Origin: Candidatus Firestoneibacteriota bacterium
Lineage (GTDB): Bacteria; Oederibacteriota; D2-FULL-39-29
DNA length: 42,471 nt
NCBI GenBank assembly: GCA_903928075.1
Contig: CAIYPD010000038.1
Coordinates: 1-42,471, forward strand
Direction: 5' to 3'
Shown one piece after another: positions 24,793 to 33,241 of the stretch; the first letter of the stretch is position 1, and every line of letters starts with the position of its first letter. Position numbers and translations under genes: made by a program. Below the pieces are notes generated by a model. That model worked only from the letters and a program-made list of their open reading frames with translations, did no database searches and was not told the origin of the DNA.

Positions 24793-24842
24793 AATTGGTT
24801 TCGAAACTGCTTAATAATATAAAGAAAATCAAAGGAGGCATT

Positions 24843-26762
24843 ATGCAAGATTGGTGCAGTAAAGTAAAGTTGTTTAAAGGAAAAAGCAATATCAGGACGG
24901 CGATATTTGGTTTTCTCGCACTGGTTCTATTTTGCGGTACCGGCAGTGCGTTCATAAACCCCAGTTTTACGCCTGTTGATATAGTCAAGCAATCAGATCT
25001 GGTGCTTCTTCTGGAATTTAAGAGCGTGGATAAAGACGGCAAAGCCGTAGCTACTATCCAGAAAGTATTTAAAGGCAGCACAAAGGATAAAGAAATTACC
25101 CTAAATATCGGCGCGGCTTCAATAGATGCGCAGGGCGAGGACTTTATAAACAGAATAAAAGACGGACAAAAACAGGCGGTATTTTTTGTCGGTGTTTTCC
25201 AGGTAGAGAATGTTGCGGTGGAAGGCCTGGGAGTGAAGGCTGTGGGCTTTTTACATTTTGCTTTTAAAGATGCGGACTGGCAATGGGCGGGATTTAAAAA
25301 AACCGAGAAAAATTCCTGGGATATGGAGAAGACAGAGAACTACCTCCTCGGGACCTGGGCGGGTGGTACGGATATGCTTGCGCGCGCGATAGATTATATT
25401 ATTGAGGACCCCGAAGCAACGGTTCCTCCGGTTATCGGTTCGGAGTGGGGCGGTAAAATTCAGATAGGAAAGCTAACCGGCAAGGTAACTTCTCTTATGG
25501 CCGTGGATATTTTGGATAACGGTAAAGCCGATATTTTTGCGGCTTGTGAGAGCGGCGATAGGCTCTTCAGATTCAACGGGAAAACCTATGACGATATTAC
25601 GGTCAAAACCGGCTTAAATTCGGTCTCCTCGATTTATGCCTGGGGAGATCTTAACGGTGACGGAAAAGCTGATATGGTAAGCTGGAACGGCAAGGAGCTA
25701 AGCGTCCAGTTTCAAAAGGCCGATGGGACCTTTGATAAAAAAGTTTTGAAAACAGGTACAGCGCTAGAAGGGGGATGCTTTTCTCTGGCACTACTTGATT
25801 CCGGCGACAAAGCCCGCCCGGCACTATTGGCCGGAACGGGAGCCTCACCCGTGCTCATATTTCCCCAGGCGGATGGAAGTGTAAAAACAGAAGTTCTCGT
25901 GGACGGACCATTTCCGGGCAAGGATTTTGGCGAAGGCGGGAGATGTCTGGCTGCTGATTTTGACAAAGATGGCATTATTGATTTTATACAGTTGTTTTCT
26001 TCAGGCGCCCTTTATTACAAAGGAAAAGGCCTGCTTAAATTTAATCCTCCCGTTTCAACTCAGATAGGCGCTACAAAAGGCAGTAGTGTCAGGTTGGGAG
26101 ATTTTGACGCAGACGGCCTGCCTGATATTGTTGTGGTGACGGGTGAAGAGAAATGCAGGCTCTGGCAGAATATCGGGGAAGGAAAATTTATTGATATGCT
26201 CAGTCTTTCAGGGGAAATTTACTATATAGCCAAGGAAGACGGAACGGATGTACAAGTCGGGGATTTTAACAATGATGGGCGGCAGGATATTTTAATTTCC
26301 TATCTGAATATTTCGACACAGTTATTCTTTAACCGCGGATTCCGGAGTTTTGGGCACGGCCGGGAGATGGATTCCAGTTTGATTCTGCCGGAGTCGTCGG
26401 ATGGTCAGCAAAAGCTCTGTGTGCTGGATGCAAACGGGGACGGCGCGCTGGACACAGCCGTAGTCATGAAGAACGGGGATTTCTGGCTTTTTGCGCGTAA
26501 GGTAGAAAATAAGGCACTGTCTGTTACCGCAAGGCTTTCCACCACCGGCTCTTATACCGGGCCGCTTACTCTAACCGCATGGCGGGATAAAAGGTGTTTC
26601 GGGGCGTGGACGATTACAGCCGGAGATGCCGGGGCTTTTGTCGGTCTGCCTGAGGCCGGGCCGGTTACCTTGAAATGGATTACTCCGGACGGAAAGTCTA
26701 AAGAAAAAGAAGTGATTGTGAAGGACGGGCCGGTTAGCGTCATTATTAATAAATTGAAGTAA
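24843..26762 (+). CDS. Secreted FG-GAP/VCBS-repeat protein
   Basis: A 639-residue protein starting at the ATG at 24843, fixed by AAAGGAGG (24831-24838). A signal peptide is visible (IFGFLALVLFCGTGSA, cleavage near residue 40). An N-terminal domain of about 160 residues precedes a beta-propeller-like region with five clear calcium loops: DLNGDGKAD, DFDKDGIID, DFDADGLPD, DFNNDGRQD and DANGDGALD, plus a degenerate DILDNGKAD. The last 75 residues look like an Ig-type domain. FG-GAP proteins are usually extracellular binding proteins. The last 45 bp of the gene are duplicated at 27781-27825 together with the next gene. It begins the cluster that leads to the four DUF4091 proteins. Confidence 0.82.
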   Translation: MQDWCSKVKLFKGKSNIRTAIFGFLALVLFCGTGSAFINPSFTPVDIVKQSDLVLLLEFKSVDKDGKAVATIQKVFKGSTKDKEITLNIGAASIDAQGEDFINRIKDGQKQAVFFVGVFQVENVAVEGLGVKAVGFLHFAFKDADWQWAGFKKTEKNSWDMEKTENYLLGTWAGGTDMLARAIDYIIEDPEATVPPVIGSEWGGKIQIGKLTGKVTSLMAVDILDNGKADIFAACESGDRLFRFNGKTYDDITVKTGLNSVSSIYAWGDLNGDGKADMVSWNGKELSVQFQKADGTFDKKVLKTGTALEGGCFSLALLDSGDKARPALLAGTGASPVLIFPQADGSVKTEVLVDGPFPGKDFGEGGRCLAADFDKDGIIDFIQLFSSGALYYKGKGLLKFNPPVSTQIGATKGSSVRLGDFDADGLPDIVVVTGEEKCRLWQNIGEGKFIDMLSLSGEIYYIAKEDGTDVQVGDFNNDGRQDILISYLNISTQLFFNRGFRSFGHGREMDSSLILPESSDGQQKLCVLDANGDGALDTAVVMKNGDFWLFARKVENKALSVTARLSTTGSYTGPLTLTAWRDKRCFGAWTITAGDAGAFVGLPEAGPVTLKWITPDGKSKEKEVIVKDGPVSVIINKLK

Positions 26763-26783
26763 TAATTTTTTAGGAGAAAAAAA

Positions 26784-27710
26784 ATGCTAAAAACATCTGT
26801 AAGATCCGTTCTGCTGTGGCTGGTAATCATAGCCGCAGTTTCCGCAGAAACATTTAACGCTATTTTAATCTCGCTGGACGGCGCGCGCAGAGAGCGTCTC
26901 TATTCCATGCTGGCTGCCGACAAGCTGCCGGCTATGAAACAATTTAAAACCAACGGTGCGCTTGTAGAAATAAAGGTTGAAGGCCATCAGACCGAGACCG
27001 GTCCGGGTCATGCCGAGATGTTGACCGGGCTTCCGAAAGAAATTACCAATGTTTATACCAATCCCAAATATGACGCCATTCCCGAAGGACTTACCATAGG
27101 TGAGCGGTTGAAAAAAGCCCTGGGGAAGGATAATATCGTGGTTATGATGGTCATGGGAAAAATGGGCTATATGGGCGCCCGCAGTCCTGCGGAGTTCACG
27201 GAAACTGAAAAGGATTCCTGGTGGGGAAATTTGACTCAGCCCTATATAAATGCGAGAAAGAATATTGACTTCTGGTTTGGAGATGAGGCGCGGGCTACTG
27301 ATGTTGTCGGGGCAAAAGGAATAACCTATTTGCAAAAATTCAAGGATAAAAGATTTTTTATGTTCCTGCATTTTAAGGACACTGATGCCGTAGGGCATAC
27401 TTTCGGGGAAAACTCCGCAGCTTATGAAGCGGCTTTTGTTATAGAAGACGCCTGGATAGGCAAGATAATTGATAAACTCAAAGACTTAAAAATATACGAT
27501 AAGACCCTAATTTATATAACCGCCGATCATGGCTTTGACAAGGGGGAGAAAACGCATTTAGATGCACCGGATATATTTTTAGCTACAAATGATAAAACAG
27601 TTAAAAAGAACGGCACCCAGGCGGATATAGTGCCCACCATATTGACCCAGTTCAATATAGATTTATCGAAACTTGAGCCAAAACTGCCAGGCAAACCGTT
27701 GAATCAATAG
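26784..27710 (+). CDS. Secreted alkaline-phosphatase-superfamily enzyme, tandem copy 1
   Basis: A 308-residue protein with a signal peptide (LLWLVIIAAVSA, cleavage near 21). The active site of the alkaline phosphatase/nucleotide pyrophosphatase superfamily is complete: D32 (ISLDGARRE), nucleophile candidate T72 (TETGPGHAEMLTG), D201 and H205 (DTDAVGH), D248 and H249 (TADHG) and H258 (THLDAP). It is short for the family and probably lacks the usual cap. AGGAG is at 26772-26776. The next gene is a close paralogue produced by tandem duplication. Phosphatase, phosphodiesterase and phosphotransferase activities are all possible; a role in removing phosphate groups from surface or environmental glycans is inferred. 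Confidence 0.82.
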   Translation: MLKTSVRSVLLWLVIIAAVSAETFNAILISLDGARRERLYSMLAADKLPAMKQFKTNGALVEIKVEGHQTETGPGHAEMLTGLPKEITNVYTNPKYDAIPEGLTIGERLKKALGKDNIVVMMVMGKMGYMGARSPAEFTETEKDSWWGNLTQPYINARKNIDFWFGDEARATDVVGAKGITYLQKFKDKRFFMFLHFKDTDAVGHTFGENSAAYEAAFVIEDAWIGKIIDKLKDLKIYDKTLIYITADHGFDKGEKTHLDAPDIFLATNDKTVKKNGTQADIVPTILTQFNIDLSKLEPKLPGKPLNQ

Positions 27711-27780
27711 AATATTTTAAAAATATCGGAATGCCCAAAGAAATTGAAAGGGAAGATTCAGGGAAAAGAGGCAATAGTGG

Positions 27781-27825
27781 GTGAAGGACGGGCCGGTTAG
27801 TGTCATTTTGAATTAATTGAAGTAA
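27781..27825 (+). pseudogene. Remnant of the FG-GAP gene 3' end at a duplication junction
   Basis: Bases 27781-27825 (starting GTGAAGGACGGGCCGGTTAG) repeat the last codons of the FG-GAP gene at 26718-26762 with a few changes. They are followed by the second phosphatase gene just as the original is followed by the first. This shows that the duplicated unit ran from inside the FG-GAP gene 3' end through the phosphatase gene. It has no function of its own. Confidence 0.85.
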
Positions 27826-27844
27826 AAAATAGAGGAGTAAAATC

Positions 27845-28771
27845 ATGCTAAAGGCATTGCTAAGGTCTGTTTTCCTGTGGCTGATAATTATAGCCGCAGT
27901 ATCCGCAGAAACAGTTAACGCTATTTTAATCTCGCTGGACGGCGCGCGCAGAGAGCGTCTTTATTCCATGCTGGCCGCCGACAAGCTGCCGGCATTATTT
28001 AAAATGAAAACTAACGGCGCGCTTGTGGAAATAAATATCGAAGGGCATCAAACCGAGACGGGGCCGGGTCATGCGCAGATGCTTACCGGGCTTCCCAAAG
28101 AAGTTACCAATGTGTATACCAACTCCAAATACGACGCTATTCCGGAAGGACTTACCATAGGTGAGCGCTTGGGAAAAGCTCTGGGCAAGGATAATATTGT
28201 TACAATTATGGTTATGGGAAAAACGGTGTATATGGGCGCCCGCAGTCCTGCCGAATTTACCGAAAAAGAAACGGAAGAATGGTGGGGAACCATGACCCAG
28301 CCCTATATCAACGCAAAAAAGAACATAGATGTCTGGGACGGAGATGAAACAAAGGTTGCGAGCGTTGTAGGGGCAAGAGCCCTGGGTTACCTGGATAAAT
28401 ATAAGAAAAAAAGATTTTTTATGTTCCTGCATTTTAAAGATACGGATGCGGAAGGTCATACTTTCGGGGAAAGCTCCAGGGCTTATGAGGCGGCCTTTAC
28501 CATTGAAGATGCCTGGATAGGAAAAATAATAGAAAAACTAAGAGAGTTAAAACTTTATGACAAAACCCTTATTTATGTGACCGCCGACCATGGTTTTGAC
28601 AAAGGGCAGAAATCACATCTTGATGCGCCGGAAATATTTTTAGTTACAAACGACAAAACAGTTAATAAAAACGGCACCCAGGCGGATATTGTCCCTACTA
28701 TTTTGACCCAGTTTAATGTTGATCTCTCAAAACTCGAGCCAAAACTGCCGGGAAATCCTTTAAACCGGTAG
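27845..28771 (+). CDS. Secreted alkaline-phosphatase-superfamily enzyme, tandem copy 2
   Basis: A 308-residue paralogue of the preceding gene, the same length and roughly 80% identical by eye. All active-site residues are kept: D32, T72, D201, H205 (DTDAEGH), D248, H249 and H258 (SHLDAP). Differences cluster at about 51-55 (LFKMK for MKQFK), 125-135 and 160-190 (VWDGDETKVASVVGARALGY for FWFGDEARATDVVGAKGITY), which may reflect a change in substrate pocket. The duplication includes the upstream flank (see 27781-27825), so the two genes share the same leader type. It ends 30 bp before the first DUF4091 gene. Confidence 0.82.
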   Translation: MLKALLRSVFLWLIIIAAVSAETVNAILISLDGARRERLYSMLAADKLPALFKMKTNGALVEINIEGHQTETGPGHAQMLTGLPKEVTNVYTNSKYDAIPEGLTIGERLGKALGKDNIVTIMVMGKTVYMGARSPAEFTEKETEEWWGTMTQPYINAKKNIDVWDGDETKVASVVGARALGYLDKYKKKRFFMFLHFKDTDAEGHTFGESSRAYEAAFTIEDAWIGKIIEKLRELKLYDKTLIYVTADHGFDKGQKSHLDAPEIFLVTNDKTVNKNGTQADIVPTILTQFNVDLSKLEPKLPGNPLNR

Positions 28772-28801
28772 AATATTCTAAAAATAAAAGGAAATTACTT
28801 T

Positions 28802-30811
28802 GTGATAAAATCAATATTTAAATTGGCCGCTGCGTTTTGGATAATGAGCGTTTTATTCACAGCGGGGACCTCTGCGGAAGTGCAGGTCTGGACGAGCGAT
28901 ATTATTACCAATGATATGGCGGGAACTGCTGTGAAAGAATTGAAAGCCGTTACCCTTGTGGGTGCCAAAAACGGCACATTTTCCGGAAAGATCGTGGTCG
29001 AATCCTCCGCTATTCTTAAAGGAGTAAAGGCCTCCGCAGGCGTTTTGACCGGCAAAGATGGTATCATTCCTGCGCAAAATATTCAAATCCGCTATGGGAA
29101 ATTCTGGGATAAACATGGAAATAAAGAACCCAGAGGCCCGGACATTCTTATGGAAACCTCACCGGAGGCAGCGCCCGTAAAGGACCGCAATGCAATTATC
29201 CCCGTATGGGTAACCGTAAAGGTACCCAAAGATGCGAAGGCGGGCATTTACTCCGGGGAGATAACAGTGCAACCCGCCGGCTCCGCTTCTGTCAAAGTTA
29301 AACTAAATATTTCGGTAGAGGATTGGACCCTGCCGGATTCTCAGGATTACCGTATATTTTCGGATTTTGTCCAGTCTCCGGATTCTTTGGCCCTGGAATA
29401 TAATGTTCCGCTCTGGTCCGAGAAACACTGGAAATTGATAGACCGCTCTTTTAAACTTTTAAGTCCGACCGGGGGGCGCGTGGTATATGTTCCGCTTATC
29501 TGCCGGACTAACTTCGGCAATGAGCAGACGATGGTCCGCTGGATTAAAAATGGTGAAAACAAATATGAGTATGATTACACCATTCTTGACCGGTATCTGG
29601 ACTCAGCCGAGAAGAATTTGGGTAAACCAAAACAAATAATATTTTTGGTCTGGGATATTTGTATGTCGGTAAAATCTCTGGAAAGAGGTTTATGGGGGAA
29701 TGATAAAGGACAGGGCACAAGAGAGGGCCGGACGGAACTCCTCGGGAAGGGTCCCCGGGTAACGCTTTTGAATCCGGTAACAAGTGAGACCGGCGTCCTC
29801 ACCTTACCCCGCTATGAAGATCCGGCGAGCAAGGCCTTGTGGCAGCCGATGTTCGCAGAAGTGCTAAAAAGAATGAGAAAACGCGAGCTTGAAAAAAACA
29901 TGATGCTTGGCATAATGCCGGATCTCTGGCCCAACAAAGAAGAAGTGGCTTTCTGGAAAGAAATTTCCGGGGGCAGCGCGTGGGCGATACACGGCCATGC
30001 CGGCTCGGCAAAAGATGTAATGATAGGTAATAAAGGCTTGTACAAGATCGCCGATATTGGTTATGCGGCCTTCGTCTATAACCTTGTGTATAATGTTAAC
30101 CCGGATAAAGGACGGTTGTATGGCTGGCAAAATCCGGCGTTACTTTCCAGTTATCAGCGGTTTGAAATGAATGCGGCCTCAACTTCCTATATCCGCCAGC
30201 TTCTGGCTTTTAATATTACCGGCGGCCAGCAGCGGGGCCTGGGCAGACTGTCGGCTGAATTCTGGTATGCAGTAAAAAACAAGAAGGGAGAACGCAGCGG
30301 AGCGGTCCACTCGCGTTATCCGGAAAACAACTGGCGCAACCTGGATATCGCTGACTGGTTCCTGGCGCCGGGCCCTGACGGGGCCTTGGCCACTGCGCGG
30401 CTTGAGTCTTTTGTAGAAGGCACACAGGTTTGCGAGGCGAGAATATTTTTAGAAGATGCCTTACTTACCTCAGGAAAAAAGCTCAAGCTGGGTGCTGATT
30501 TAGCCAAGCGCTGCCAGGAGGGCCTCGACGAGCATCACCATGCTATGTGGAAGACGGTCTGGAGTAACGATGAAGACCTGAAACTTGTAGGAAAGACGGA
30601 TGGCAACTGCCGTAATCCGCCGGAAGCTCTCTGGTTTGCCCTGGAAAAAGCCGGAAAGAAACTGCCGGAATACTGGTCAGGACCTGCCCGCACCATGCGC
30701 GCGGAAGAAGCAAGGAAAGGCCAGGAGTTATTTGTAGTCGGCTGGCAGGAGCGCGAAAAGAAACTCTTTGCCCTCGCGGGTGAGGTTGCAGCTAAACTCG
30801 AAACTAAGTAA
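28802..30811 (+). CDS. Secreted DUF4091/GH123-like protein, array copy 1 (short form)
   Basis: A 669-residue protein starting at GTG, with AAAGGA upstream and a signal peptide (..SVLFTAGTSA|EVQVW). Residues 25-180 are the N-terminal beta-sandwich (VWTSD, NGTFSGKIVVES, VPVWVTVKVPKDAKAGIYSG type strands). The central part looks like a (beta/alpha)8 domain with PLICRTNFGNEQTMVRW, IIFLVWDI, GIMPDLWPNKEE and AIHGHAG. WFLAPGPDGALATARLE near 520-535 followed by EGTQVCEARIFL is the PF13320/DUF4091-type C-terminal motif. GH123 is the characterised relative (beta-N-acetylgalactosaminidase); activity here is unproven. It lacks the lysine-rich C-terminal module found in the next three copies. Confidence 0.78.
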   Translation: MIKSIFKLAAAFWIMSVLFTAGTSAEVQVWTSDIITNDMAGTAVKELKAVTLVGAKNGTFSGKIVVESSAILKGVKASAGVLTGKDGIIPAQNIQIRYGKFWDKHGNKEPRGPDILMETSPEAAPVKDRNAIIPVWVTVKVPKDAKAGIYSGEITVQPAGSASVKVKLNISVEDWTLPDSQDYRIFSDFVQSPDSLALEYNVPLWSEKHWKLIDRSFKLLSPTGGRVVYVPLICRTNFGNEQTMVRWIKNGENKYEYDYTILDRYLDSAEKNLGKPKQIIFLVWDICMSVKSLERGLWGNDKGQGTREGRTELLGKGPRVTLLNPVTSETGVLTLPRYEDPASKALWQPMFAEVLKRMRKRELEKNMMLGIMPDLWPNKEEVAFWKEISGGSAWAIHGHAGSAKDVMIGNKGLYKIADIGYAAFVYNLVYNVNPDKGRLYGWQNPALLSSYQRFEMNAASTSYIRQLLAFNITGGQQRGLGRLSAEFWYAVKNKKGERSGAVHSRYPENNWRNLDIADWFLAPGPDGALATARLESFVEGTQVCEARIFLEDALLTSGKKLKLGADLAKRCQEGLDEHHHAMWKTVWSNDEDLKLVGKTDGNCRNPPEALWFALEKAGKKLPEYWSGPARTMRAEEARKGQELFVVGWQEREKKLFALAGEVAAKLETK

Positions 30812-30860
30812 GGGTTTTTTTTCAAAATATATATAAAAATCCCCGGAAAGGAGAGGTTCA

Positions 30861-33164
30861 ATGAGTAAATTAATTAGGTTGCTGGCAGTGTTGGTTACAC
30901 TAGGCATTGTTTTTCTTTCCCAAACTCGGGCAGCTGATGTAAAAATCTGGACCAGCGATGTAGCTTCTGATGAGTTGTTACCTAAGGCGGTTAAAGAACT
31001 GAAACCTATTCTTTTAGTCGGCGCCAGAAACGGCAGCTTTTCGGGTAAACTCGTAGTCGAGTCAAACGGTATAATAAAGGGAGTAAAGGCCTCCGCAGGC
31101 GCGCTTAGCGGGAGCGAAGGTATCATCCCCGCTTCAAATGTACAAATTCGTTACGCCACCTGGTTTCCGAAAAAATGGGGCTGGCCTACCAGGCCGGATG
31201 TTCTTTCGGAAACGCCGCAGGAGGTGAGTCCCGACGGATACAATCCGACTGTACTGCCCGTGTGGGTAACAGTTAAGGTCCCCAAAGATGCAAAAACAGG
31301 GGTATACACCGGAGAAGTAACTGTGCAAGCCGAGGGTGCTTCGCCTGTTAGGGTTAAGCTTAATCTTTCTGTTGAAGACTGGACTATACCCGACTCCCAG
31401 GATTTTCGTACCTGGATGGATTTTGTCCAATCCCCCGATACGCTGGCAGTGGAATATAATGTCCCGCTCTGGTCTGAAAAGCACTGGAAACTGATAGACC
31501 GGTCTTTTCAGTTCTTAAGTCCCACAGGCGGCCGCACGCTGTATGTGCCGCTTATCTGCCGGACCAACTTCGGCAATGAGCAGTCGATGGTCCGCTGGAT
31601 AAAAAAAGGCGAAAATAAATATGAATATGATTATAGTGTTATGGAAAAATATCTGGACTCTGCTGAGAAGAATCTGGGCAAGCCGAAATTAGTTATTTTT
31701 TTGGTCTGGGATATCTGTATGTCCGCGAAGTCGCTGGAAAGAGGGTTATGGTCTAAGGATAATGCTACCGGCAAGGGCCGCGCAGAACTTTTGGGCAAGG
31801 GCCCCCGCGTTACGGTTCTTAACCCGGCAACGAAAGAACCGGGCGTTCTGATACTGCCCCGCTATGAAGACCCGGCGAGCAAAGCCCTCTGGCAGCCGAT
31901 GTTTACGGAAGTAAAAAAACTTATGGAGAAGCGCGGGCTGGAAAAGACTATGATGCTCGGAATTATGCCGGACCTCTGGCCGAGCAAGGAAGAAGTTACT
32001 TTCTGGAAGGATGTATCGGGAGGCCTGGCCTGGGCGATTCACGGGCACGCTGGCGCGGCAAAAGATGTCATGATAGGAAATAAAGGGTTGTATAAGATCT
32101 CCGATATAGGCTACGCAGCCTATGTGTATAACCTGATGTATAATGTTAACCCTGATAAGGGCCGGCTCTACGGCTGGCAAAATCCGGCACTTTTAACCTG
32201 TTATCTGCGGCTCGGGGAATTAAACCGGTCGCCGGGTTCCTACACCCGCGCTCTTCCGGCCTTCTATATTACGGGGGGACAACGCGGAGGGGGAAGAATG
32301 GGTGCGGATTTCTGGCCTGCGATGAAGAACAATAAGGGGGAGCGTGCGGGAGCGGTCTATGCCCGTTATCCTGAAAACAATTGGAGAAACCTTGATATCT
32401 CAGACTGGTTCCTGGCGCCCGGCCCTGATGGCGCTATATCTACTGTCCGACTTGAGTACCTAAATGAAGGGATGCAGGAATGTGAAGCAAGGATTTTTCT
32501 TGAAGACGCGCTCTTAGACAGCGGAAAAAAAGCAAAACTCGGGGCGGATCTGGCTAAGCGCTGTCAGGAAGCGCTCGACGAGCATCACCGTGCGATGTGG
32601 AAAACCGTTTGGAACAATGATGAAGATCTGAAGCTTATTGGGCAGGTAGGCGACGCCCGAAACCCTGTTGAGGCAATAATCACAGCCCTGATTAAGGCCG
32701 GCAAAAAAATTAAGTATGGAGGCGAAGCCACTATTCCCGTTCAGGTCGAAGAGGCGAAGAAGGGCCAGGAGTGGTTTGCCCTCGGCTGGCAGGATAGAGA
32801 AAGGAAGCTCTTTGCTCTTGCGGGCGAAGTCGAGGTAAAAGTATCCGGAAGAAAAGCCTCGGTCGGTTCTGATACCGCCGAGCAGACGGCTACTTTAGTA
32901 AGCGAAAATACGGGCATAGCAAAAGAAAAAGTTTTTGAACTCTTGAAAACCAAAGGCATAAAAACGGAGGATGTTATAACTGTCTGTGCCGCGGCGGAGA
33001 TAACAAAAGCGGAGCCGGAAGAGCTTTATAAGAAAAGAAAGAAGGTAAATACTAACTTTGATTTTTTAAGCGACCTGAAACTGGAGAAAGAAGCAAAAGC
33101 GGCTCTGGATGCTCTCATAAAAAAGCTTAAAGCCGCTCTGGAAGAAGGAAAAAAGAAAAAATAA
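30861..33164 (+). CDS. Secreted DUF4091/GH123-like protein, array copy 2
   Basis: A 767-residue paralogue of copy 1. The signal peptide ends at ..FLSQTRA. The beta-sandwich, barrel and DUF4091 motifs are conserved (CRTNFGNEQSMVRW, VWDICMSAKSLERGLW, AIHGHAGAAKDVMIG, WFLAPGPDGAISTVRLE). It is the most divergent in the loop after the first domain (WFPKKWGWPTRPDVLS where the others have KFWD.HG..EP) and in the region around 600-650. From about 673 it adds a helical lysine-rich module (NTGIAKEKVFELLKTKG .. CAAAEITKAEPEELYKKRKK .. FDFLSDLKLEKEA). AAAGGAGAGG precedes the ATG. It is probably secreted or surface-held and glycan-active. Confidence 0.78.
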   Translation: MSKLIRLLAVLVTLGIVFLSQTRAADVKIWTSDVASDELLPKAVKELKPILLVGARNGSFSGKLVVESNGIIKGVKASAGALSGSEGIIPASNVQIRYATWFPKKWGWPTRPDVLSETPQEVSPDGYNPTVLPVWVTVKVPKDAKTGVYTGEVTVQAEGASPVRVKLNLSVEDWTIPDSQDFRTWMDFVQSPDTLAVEYNVPLWSEKHWKLIDRSFQFLSPTGGRTLYVPLICRTNFGNEQSMVRWIKKGENKYEYDYSVMEKYLDSAEKNLGKPKLVIFLVWDICMSAKSLERGLWSKDNATGKGRAELLGKGPRVTVLNPATKEPGVLILPRYEDPASKALWQPMFTEVKKLMEKRGLEKTMMLGIMPDLWPSKEEVTFWKDVSGGLAWAIHGHAGAAKDVMIGNKGLYKISDIGYAAYVYNLMYNVNPDKGRLYGWQNPALLTCYLRLGELNRSPGSYTRALPAFYITGGQRGGGRMGADFWPAMKNNKGERAGAVYARYPENNWRNLDISDWFLAPGPDGAISTVRLEYLNEGMQECEARIFLEDALLDSGKKAKLGADLAKRCQEALDEHHRAMWKTVWNNDEDLKLIGQVGDARNPVEAIITALIKAGKKIKYGGEATIPVQVEEAKKGQEWFALGWQDRERKLFALAGEVEVKVSGRKASVGSDTAEQTATLVSENTGIAKEKVFELLKTKGIKTEDVITVCAAAEITKAEPEELYKKRKKVNTNFDFLSDLKLEKEAKAALDALIKKLKAALEEGKKKK

Positions 33165-33192
33165 TATTTTTAAAAGAAAACAGCTCGAACAT

Positions 33193-33221
33193 TTGAAGTA
33201 TTTTCAGATAAAATATATACT
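33193..33221 (+). promoter_or_regulatory. Predicted promoter before array copy 3
   Basis: TTGAAG (33193-33198) and TATACT (33216-33221) are 17 bp apart. The expected start near 33228 would give a 14-base leader containing GGAGG (33231-33235) before the ATG at 33242. This would let copies 3 and 4 be expressed separately from the upstream operon. Confidence 0.5.
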
Positions 33222-33241
33222 ATTTAACCGGGAGGTATTAA

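Noticed and set aside
24751-24810. Lysine riboswitch upstream of the FG-GAP gene
   Set aside because: Only the first conserved block is similar; the later helices are missing and the gene is not related to lysine metabolism. Kept only as a candidate structured leader.
28995-30425. Long minus-strand and alternative-frame open frames over the DUF4091, SASA and phosphatase genes
   Set aside because: They lie opposite well-supported genes, have no ribosome binding sites or family motifs, and recur at matching positions in each paralogue, as expected for shadow frames.
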